Assembly (NCBI RefSeq): GCF_000959725.1
Contig: NZ_CP009323.1
Coordinates: forward strand, 2,480,001 to 2,544,000
Length of the DNA stretch: 64,000 bases
Reading direction: 5' to 3'
Origin: Burkholderia gladioli
GTDB lineage: Bacteria; Pseudomonadota; Gammaproteobacteria; Burkholderiales; Burkholderiaceae
Positions 56,620 to 64,000 of the stretch are shown here, piece by piece (position 1 is the first letter of the stretch; the number at the start of each line of letters is the position of its first letter). Below the pieces are notes generated by a model, which worked only from the letters and a program-made list of their open reading frames with translations, ran no database searches and was not told the origin of the DNA. Both the position numbers and the translations under genes were made by a program.

Positions 56620-57255
56620 ATTTCTCCTCTCGAAATTGAGATTACCGCAGGTTTACTGCGAGCCTGATGACGATGACAAGTCATACATTGCTCGGAGTAT
56701 AACATTGGTGCGACACAAAAAACGCGCCGCCACTCCCTGGGAGCAGCGTCTGAATTTCAGTGCTTCGGCATTTTGCCATATCGTTCCCGTCCCACGAAAA
56801 AAAATCCTCCCCACCCTAAGAAGCCCCTGGCGATTGTGGTTCCAGTGCAACAGGCGCTTGCAGGATGTTTCAAGGATTGTCAAGAAAAACCGCAGGAGGT
56901 GACACGCTTTCGACACAATCCTCGGTTCCGTTGCGCGTGAGCGATTCTGGCAAAACCGTCGATGATGGTCGGCGGCGATGGCAGCGGTGTGTCGATCCGG
57001 CGAAATCGCGCCGGGCAGTGCCAGCGAAATGCATGCCCGGGATCGGCTCGATGTGGGTGCGCGACGGGCATGATTCAGCCGCACCCGGCGTCCTGCCTCG
57101 GCGCGGCGGCCCAGCGGCAAAAAATCGCTATATCTATATAGAGGGGGCAAGGGCGTCGGGGCAGATTTGCCGCATGGTAGAATCGCACGTTACGTCGTAA
57201 CTACGGCGTTTACGCGAAAGGCGGTCCCGTCTTCGCTCCGAAACGATACGGATAC
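56620..57255. other. Divergent ompA/gyrA control region
   Basis: 636 bases without a gene. The left end holds the ompA leader and -10 (56696-56701). The right end holds an AT-rich stretch (TATATCTATATAG at 57131-57143) and TAGAAT at 57179-57184 as candidate gyrA -10 elements, without matching -35 boxes. The central part shows nothing recognisable. Confidence 0.45.
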
Positions 57256-59871
<2,616 letters not shown>

Positions 59872-59956
59872 GGCGGCTGCCCGCCGCCCGTACCCGAGCC
59901 GCTGAGCGGCCGGGGCGGGCGGTGCAAGAAATCGTTCATATTTCCATGAGGGAGTG

Positions 59957-60562
59957 ATGATGCAAAAACAATTCAAGCAACTGGTGCTGCTGGCAGCCAT
60001 CGTGCCGACGTTCGCCATGGCGCAGTCGCTGTCGAACCAGGCGCCGGCTGCTTCGGCCGTGGCAGCAGCACCGATCGACGCCGACAAGAAGGCGGCGATC
60101 AGCGACCTGCTGAACGCCATCGACGCACCGAAGCTGGTTGGCGCGATCGCCAACAGCGCGGAAATGCAGTCGAAGCAGCTCGTGCCGGCGATCCTGTCGG
60201 ACGCGCTGTCGGAAAACAAGACGCTGACGGACGCGCAGAAGCAAGCCGCCGTGCCGAGCCTGCAGAAGAACTCGGTGCAGAAGCTGGTTGACGGCGCTGG
60301 CAAGGTGTTCGATTCGCAAGGTTTCAAGAACGACGCGATGCAGGCTCAGTACGACGCTTACGCGAAGTACTACAGCACCTCGGAAATCAAGGACCTGACG
60401 ACGTTCTACAAGAGCCCGACGGGCCGCAAGTTCATCCAGGTGCAGGACCAGGTCGGCCGCGATGTGGTCAACGGCCTGATGCAGAAGTACATGCCGCAAG
60501 CGATCCAGGCAACCCGCGCCCAGGCCGACAAGGAAGTCGCGGCCGTCAAGCCGGGCAAGTAA
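59957..60562 (+). CDS. DUF2059-family exported protein
   Basis: 201 residues. A signal peptide ending in AMA (about residue 21) is followed by a helical domain; the conserved DUF2059 part is YDAYAKYYSTSEIKDLTTFY and SPTGRKFIQVQ. Function is unknown. The run GTG-ATG-ATG at 59954-59962 gives three possible starts; with GGGAG at 59950-59954, the ATG at 59957 or 59960 is most likely. Lys/Gln-rich, suggesting a periplasmic location. Confidence 0.85.
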   Translation: MMQKQFKQLVLLAAIVPTFAMAQSLSNQAPAASAVAAAPIDADKKAAISDLLNAIDAPKLVGAIANSAEMQSKQLVPAILSDALSENKTLTDAQKQAAVPSLQKNSVQKLVDGAGKVFDSQGFKNDAMQAQYDAYAKYYSTSEIKDLTTFYKSPTGRKFIQVQDQVGRDVVNGLMQKYMPQAIQATRAQADKEVAAVKPGK

Positions 60563-60600
60563 GCACGCGTTCCTGCCCCCGCCGGCGCGAGCGCGCCGGT

Positions 60601-60661
60601 TTGGCGGGGCGGCAACGTCGGTGCGATAATGGCCGTTTGCGCGTGAGCGCAAGCGGCCATT
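60601..60661 (+). promoter_or_regulatory. Promoter and hairpin in the serC leader
   Basis: TTGGCG (60601-60606), spacer 18, GATAAT (60625-60630). A 15-bp stem AATGGCCGTTTGCGC/GCGCAAGCGGCCATT (one G-T pair, loop GTGA) occupies 60628-60661 and is followed by CCTTTTC. Transcripts starting at about 60637 would carry the inner 8 bp at their very 5' end; read-through from upstream would form the full terminator-like hairpin. Confidence 0.45.
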
Positions 60662-60722
60662 CCTTTTCTGGCGCGGCATCCGGCGGGTTCCGGGTGCGCC
60701 GCGTCCCTCCCGAGGTTCCAAG

Positions 60723-61805
60723 ATGCGCGTTTTCAATTTCTCCGCCGGTCCCGCGGCCATGCCCGAGGACGTGCTGCGCCAGGCAGCCGACGAGATGCTC
60801 GACTGGAATGGCAGCGGCATGAGCGTGATGGAGATGAGCCATCGCGGCCGCGAGTTCACCTCGATCCATGAAACCGCGCTGGCCGACCTGCGTGAGTTGC
60901 TGGCCGTGCCGGACAACTACCGCGTGCTGTTCCTGCAGGGCGGCGGCATCGCCGAGAACGCGATCGTGCCGATGAACCTGCTCGGCACGCGCCAGAACGT
61001 CGACTTCGTGGTGACCGGCTCCTGGTCGCAGAAGTCGTTCAAGGAAGCGCAGAAGTACGGCACTTCGCACCTGGCCGCCACCGGCCGAACCGAGGACGGG
61101 TTCACGCGCGTGCCGGCCTTCTCCGAATGGCAGATGTCGGCCGATCCGGCCTATGTGCATCTGTGCACCAACGAGACCATCGACGGCGTCGAGACCTTCG
61201 ACATCCCCGATACCGGCAGCGTGCCGCTGGTGGCGGATGTCTCCTCGCACATCCTGTCGCGCCCGCTCGACATCAGCCGCTACGGCGCGCTGTTCGGCGG
61301 CGCGCAGAAGAACATCGGCATGGCGGGCGTCACGCTGGTGATCGTGCGCGAGGACCTGCTCGAACGTGCGCTGCCGATCTGCCCATCGGCCTTCGAATGG
61401 AAGACGGTGGCCGCCAACAATTCGATGTACAACACGCCGCCCACCTATGCGATCTACATCGCCGGGCTGGTGTTCAAGTGGCTGAAGGCGCAGGGCGGCC
61501 TGGAGGCGATCGAGGCGCGCAACGTCGAGAAGGCGGCGCTGCTCTACGACGCGATCGACGCCAGCAGCTTCTATCTCAACAAGGTGGAGAAAAACGCGCG
61601 TTCGCGCATGAACGTGCCGTTCTTCCTCGCCGACGAAACGCGCAACGAAGACTTCCTTGCCGGCGCGAAAGCGCGCGGGCTGCTGCAGCTGAAGGGCCAC
61701 AAGTCCGTCGGCGGCATGCGGGCGTCGATCTACAACGCGGTGCCGCTCGCGGGCGTGAAGGCGCTCGTCGAGTACATGAAGGATTTCGAGCGCGGCCAGG
61801 CCTGA
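60723..61805 (+). CDS. serC: Phosphoserine aminotransferase
   Basis: 360 residues, PLP-dependent class V. It starts [20 protein letters not shown]. The PLP lysine is K196 in [12 protein letters not shown], with [16 protein letters not shown] before it. It supplies serine (and pyridoxine precursor). First gene of serC-pheA-tyrA-aroA. Confidence 0.96.
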   Translation: MRVFNFSAGPAAMPEDVLRQAADEMLDWNGSGMSVMEMSHRGREFTSIHETALADLRELLAVPDNYRVLFLQGGGIAENAIVPMNLLGTRQNVDFVVTGSWSQKSFKEAQKYGTSHLAATGRTEDGFTRVPAFSEWQMSADPAYVHLCTNETIDGVETFDIPDTGSVPLVADVSSHILSRPLDISRYGALFGGAQKNIGMAGVTLVIVREDLLERALPICPSAFEWKTVAANNSMYNTPPTYAIYIAGLVFKWLKAQGGLEAIEARNVEKAALLYDAIDASSFYLNKVEKNARSRMNVPFFLADETRNEDFLAGAKARGLLQLKGHKSVGGMRASIYNAVPLAGVKALVEYMKDFERGQA

Positions 61806-61842
61806 CGGCTTCGGGCGCGTTCATCAAGCACGGCTATTCAGC

Positions 61843-62925
61843 ATGGACGACGAACTCAACTCCCGACTCAAACCCCTGCGCGAGCGTATCGACGCGATCG
61901 ATACGCAACTGATCGCGCTGCTGAACCAGCGCGCCGCGGTGGCGCTCGAGGTCGGCGAGGTCAAGAAGGAATTCAAGGCACCGGTGTTCCGCCCCGAGCG
62001 CGAGCAGCAGGTGATCGCGCGTCTGCAGGAGATGAGCGAGGGGCCGCTGGTCGGCGAGCACATCAATGCGATCTGGCGCGAGATCATGGCCGCCAGCCGC
62101 TCGCTGGAAAAGACCATCCGCGTGTCCTTCCTCGGGCCGATCGGCACCTACAGCGAACAGGCGATGTTCGAATACTTCGGGCAATCGATCGAGGGGCTGC
62201 CCTGCCCGTCGATCGACGAGGTGTTCCGCGGCGTCGAGGCCGGCGCCTCGGAATTCGGCATCGTGCCGGTCGAGAATTCGGCCGAGGGCGCGGTCTCGCG
62301 CACGCTCGACCTGCTGCTGCACACGCAGTTGCTGATCGGCGGCGAGCTGTCGCTGCCGATCCACCACAACCTGCTCTCGCGAAGCGGCAGCCTCGACGGC
62401 GTGAAGCGCGTCTGCGCGCATGCGCAGTCGCTCGCGCAATGCCAGCGCTGGCTGGCCGCCAACGCGCCGCACCTTGAGCGCCAGGCGGTGGCGAGCAACG
62501 CCGAGGCGGCGCGCCTGGCCGCCGACGATCCCAGCGTGGCGGCGATCGCGGGCGACCGCGCGGCGATCCATTACGGCCTGCAGATCGCCTATTCGATGAT
62601 CCAGGACGATCCGCACAACCGCACCCGCTTCGTCACCATCGGCCGCGCGCCGACCGGGCCCAGCGGCTGCGACCAGACCTCGCTGATCGTGTCGGTCAAG
62701 AACGAGCCGGGCGCCGTGTTCAAGCTGCTCGAGCCGCTCGCGCGGCACGGCGTGTCGATGACGCGCTTCGAGTCGCGGCCGGCGCGAGTCGGCACCTGGG
62801 AGTATTACTTCTATATCGACATCGAGGGCCATCGCGACGACGCGTCGGTGGCGGCGGCCCTGACGGAGCTCGGCGGCAAGGCCGCGTTCCTGAAGATCCT
62901 CGGTTCGTATCCGCGCGCGCGCTGA
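61843..62925 (+). CDS. pheA: Chorismate mutase / prephenate dehydratase (P-protein)
   Basis: 360 residues. The N-terminal AroQ domain (1-90, LRERIDAIDTQLIALLNQRA), the prephenate dehydratase domain (VSFLGPIGTYSEQAMFEYFG, VPVENSAEGAVSRTLDLLL) and the C-terminal ACT domain with the phenylalanine-sensing ESRP follow in order. It makes phenylpyruvate. It follows serC by 37 nt. Confidence 0.96.
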   Translation: MDDELNSRLKPLRERIDAIDTQLIALLNQRAAVALEVGEVKKEFKAPVFRPEREQQVIARLQEMSEGPLVGEHINAIWREIMAASRSLEKTIRVSFLGPIGTYSEQAMFEYFGQSIEGLPCPSIDEVFRGVEAGASEFGIVPVENSAEGAVSRTLDLLLHTQLLIGGELSLPIHHNLLSRSGSLDGVKRVCAHAQSLAQCQRWLAANAPHLERQAVASNAEAARLAADDPSVAAIAGDRAAIHYGLQIAYSMIQDDPHNRTRFVTIGRAPTGPSGCDQTSLIVSVKNEPGAVFKLLEPLARHGVSMTRFESRPARVGTWEYYFYIDIEGHRDDASVAAALTELGGKAAFLKILGSYPRAR

Positions 62926-63016
62926 AGCCCGGGGCGCTGCGGCCACGGCCCGGCGCCGCATCGCTATGTCCATCCCCGCGCGGGCTTCGGCTCGCGCGTT
63001 TAACCTGGCCACTGCC

Positions 63017-63943
63017 GTGTCTGATTTTTCGTTCAACAAACTGGTGATTTTCGGCGTCGGCCTGATCGGCGGCTCGCTGGCGCGCGCGCTGCGCGAGCGC
63101 GGCACCGCGCAGGCCGGCCGCGTGATCGGCGTCGGCCGTTCGCCGGCCTCGGTCGAACGCGCGCGCGAGCTGGGCGTGGTCGACGCGATCGCCTCGCTCG
63201 ACGACGAGGCGCAACTGCGCGCCGCGCTCGATGGCGCCGACCTGGTGCTGCTGGCCGTGCCGGTCGCGCAGACCGGGCCGCTGCTGGCGCGCATCGCGCC
63301 GCTGCTCGATTCCGCCACCATCGTCACCGACGCCGGCAGTACCAAGTCCGACGTGGTGGCGGCCGCGCGCGCCGCGCTCGGCGAGAAGATCGCCCAGTTC
63401 GTGCCGGCCCACCCGATCGCCGGGCGCGAATCGAGCGGCGTCGAGGCCGCGCTGCCCGATCTCTACGTCGGCCGCAACGTGGTGATCTGCGCGCTGCCCG
63501 AGAACCCGGCCGCCTCGGTCGAACGGGTCGACGCGATGTGGCGCGCCACCGGCGCGGTGACGCGCACCATGGACCCGGCCCAGCACGACCGCGTGTTCGC
63601 CGCCGTCAGCCACCTGCCGCACGTGCTGTCGTTCGCGCTGGTCGAGCAGATCCTCGGCGAGGCCGACGCGGAACTGAAGTTCTCGTTTGCCGCCGGCGGC
63701 TTCCGCGATTTCACGCGGATCGCGGCCTCCAGCCCCGAGATGTGGCGCGATGTCTGTGTCGCCAACCGCAGCGCGCTGCTCGACGAGCTCGACGCCTACA
63801 CGCGCGTGCTGGCACGCCTGCGCGAGGCGATCGAGGCCGGCGACGGCGCGGCGCTCGAGGCAGTGTTCGTCCGTTCGCGCGCGGCGCGCACGGCATGGCA
63901 GGAGCGCGGCGGCAAGCCCGCCTCCGGCCCGGTTCAGTCTTAA
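63017..63943 (+). CDS. tyrA: Prephenate dehydrogenase
   Basis: 308 residues from GTG 63017 (reading MSDFSFNKLVIFGVGLIGGS), chosen because the NAD-binding strand then begins at the usual distance. An upstream in-frame ATG at 62966 would add 17 residues, and neither has a clear ribosome site. GVGLIGG binds NAD, and TDAGSTKSDV and FVPAHPIAGRESSG carry the catalytic His and Ser. In several other beta-proteobacteria a hisC-like aminotransferase lies between pheA and tyrA; here it is absent. Confidence 0.93.
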   Translation: MSDFSFNKLVIFGVGLIGGSLARALRERGTAQAGRVIGVGRSPASVERARELGVVDAIASLDDEAQLRAALDGADLVLLAVPVAQTGPLLARIAPLLDSATIVTDAGSTKSDVVAAARAALGEKIAQFVPAHPIAGRESSGVEAALPDLYVGRNVVICALPENPAASVERVDAMWRATGAVTRTMDPAQHDRVFAAVSHLPHVLSFALVEQILGEADAELKFSFAAGGFRDFTRIAASSPEMWRDVCVANRSALLDELDAYTRVLARLREAIEAGDGAALEAVFVRSRAARTAWQERGGKPASGPVQS

Positions 63944-63953
63944 CAGGATCATT

Positions 63954-64000
63954 ATGGAATTCCTCGATCTCGGTCCGTATTCCCAGGCTTCGGGCACGGT
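63954..64000 (+). CDS. aroA: 3-phosphoshikimate 1-carboxyvinyltransferase, 5' end only
   Basis: Only 15 codons are inside the window (MEFLDLGPYSQASGT), which match the usual start of Burkholderia AroA (EPSP synthase). AGGA precedes the ATG, which lies 11 nt after tyrA, consistent with operon position. Confidence 0.85.
   Translation, partial: MEFLDLGPYSQASGT

Overview
The window is a GC-rich chromosomal segment of a Burkholderia, most likely of the plant-associated gladioli/glumae/plantarii group (inference). The evidence is gene content and order: rph-rdgB-hemW, yicC, gmk-rpoZ-spoT, gyrA-ompA-ubiG-gph-ssrA, and serC-pheA-tyrA-aroA. An fds-type formate dehydrogenase operon and a DUF2968 protein fit as well, as does a harpin-like gene behind an imperfect plant-inducible (PIP/hrpII) box. 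Most of the window is housekeeping. Accessory signals are concentrated at a few points.

Layout. 1-1.9 kb: the end of a TonB-like lipoprotein gene, then a two-gene cassette (GH24 lysozyme without signal peptide plus a secreted LprI-type lysozyme inhibitor) facing the 3' end of tRNA-Ser. 1.9-9.2 kb: hemW-rdgB-rph on the minus strand, yicC-gmk-rpoZ-spoT on the plus strand. 9.2-16.3 kb: two identical tRNA-Arg genes, greB, a general porin, a candidate structured small RNA, a cold-shock gene with long leader, a DnaQ/GIY-YIG nuclease, a secreted chorismate mutase, a 48-residue small protein, a 32-bp perfect palindrome, a GlsB-type membrane protein and tRNA-Thr. 16.5-21.6 kb: fbp, a LysR remnant, pepN and a DUF4136 lipoprotein. 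21.8-26.7 kb: a minus-strand purine operon (xdhC, adenine deaminase, NCS2 permease, guaD) in which the xanthine dehydrogenase subunits are missing upstream of xdhC. 27.3-37.3 kb: dsbB, an amidase, a glutamine-amidotransferase-like hydrolase, DUF2968, an MFS carboxylate carrier, a TPR-glycosyltransferase and a flavin monooxygenase.

37.3-43.9 kb: NAD-dependent formate dehydrogenase fdsGBAD and a divergent ModE-like regulator, separated by an inverted repeat that is a strong operator candidate. 44-47.3 kb: a small exported protein, a LysR gene, a frameshifted metallo-beta-lactamase-fold gene and the harpin-like gene. 47.6-53.9 kb: a tightly coupled four-gene DNA-repair operon (MBL exonuclease, ATP-dependent ligase, Lhr-type helicase, PdeM-type phosphoesterase), with each stop overlapping the next start as ATGA. 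54-64 kb: tmRNA, gph, ubiG, ompA, gyrA, a DUF2059 protein, serC, pheA, tyrA and the first codons of aroA.

Most interesting leads: the lysozyme/LprI pair as a possible effector-immunity module; the cysteine-free, Gly-rich harpin-like protein with PIP-type promoter; the TATATGCA inverted repeat at the formate dehydrogenase control region; and the unassigned small RNA at about 11.85-11.94 kb. All assignments come from reading the sequence. No database search was run.
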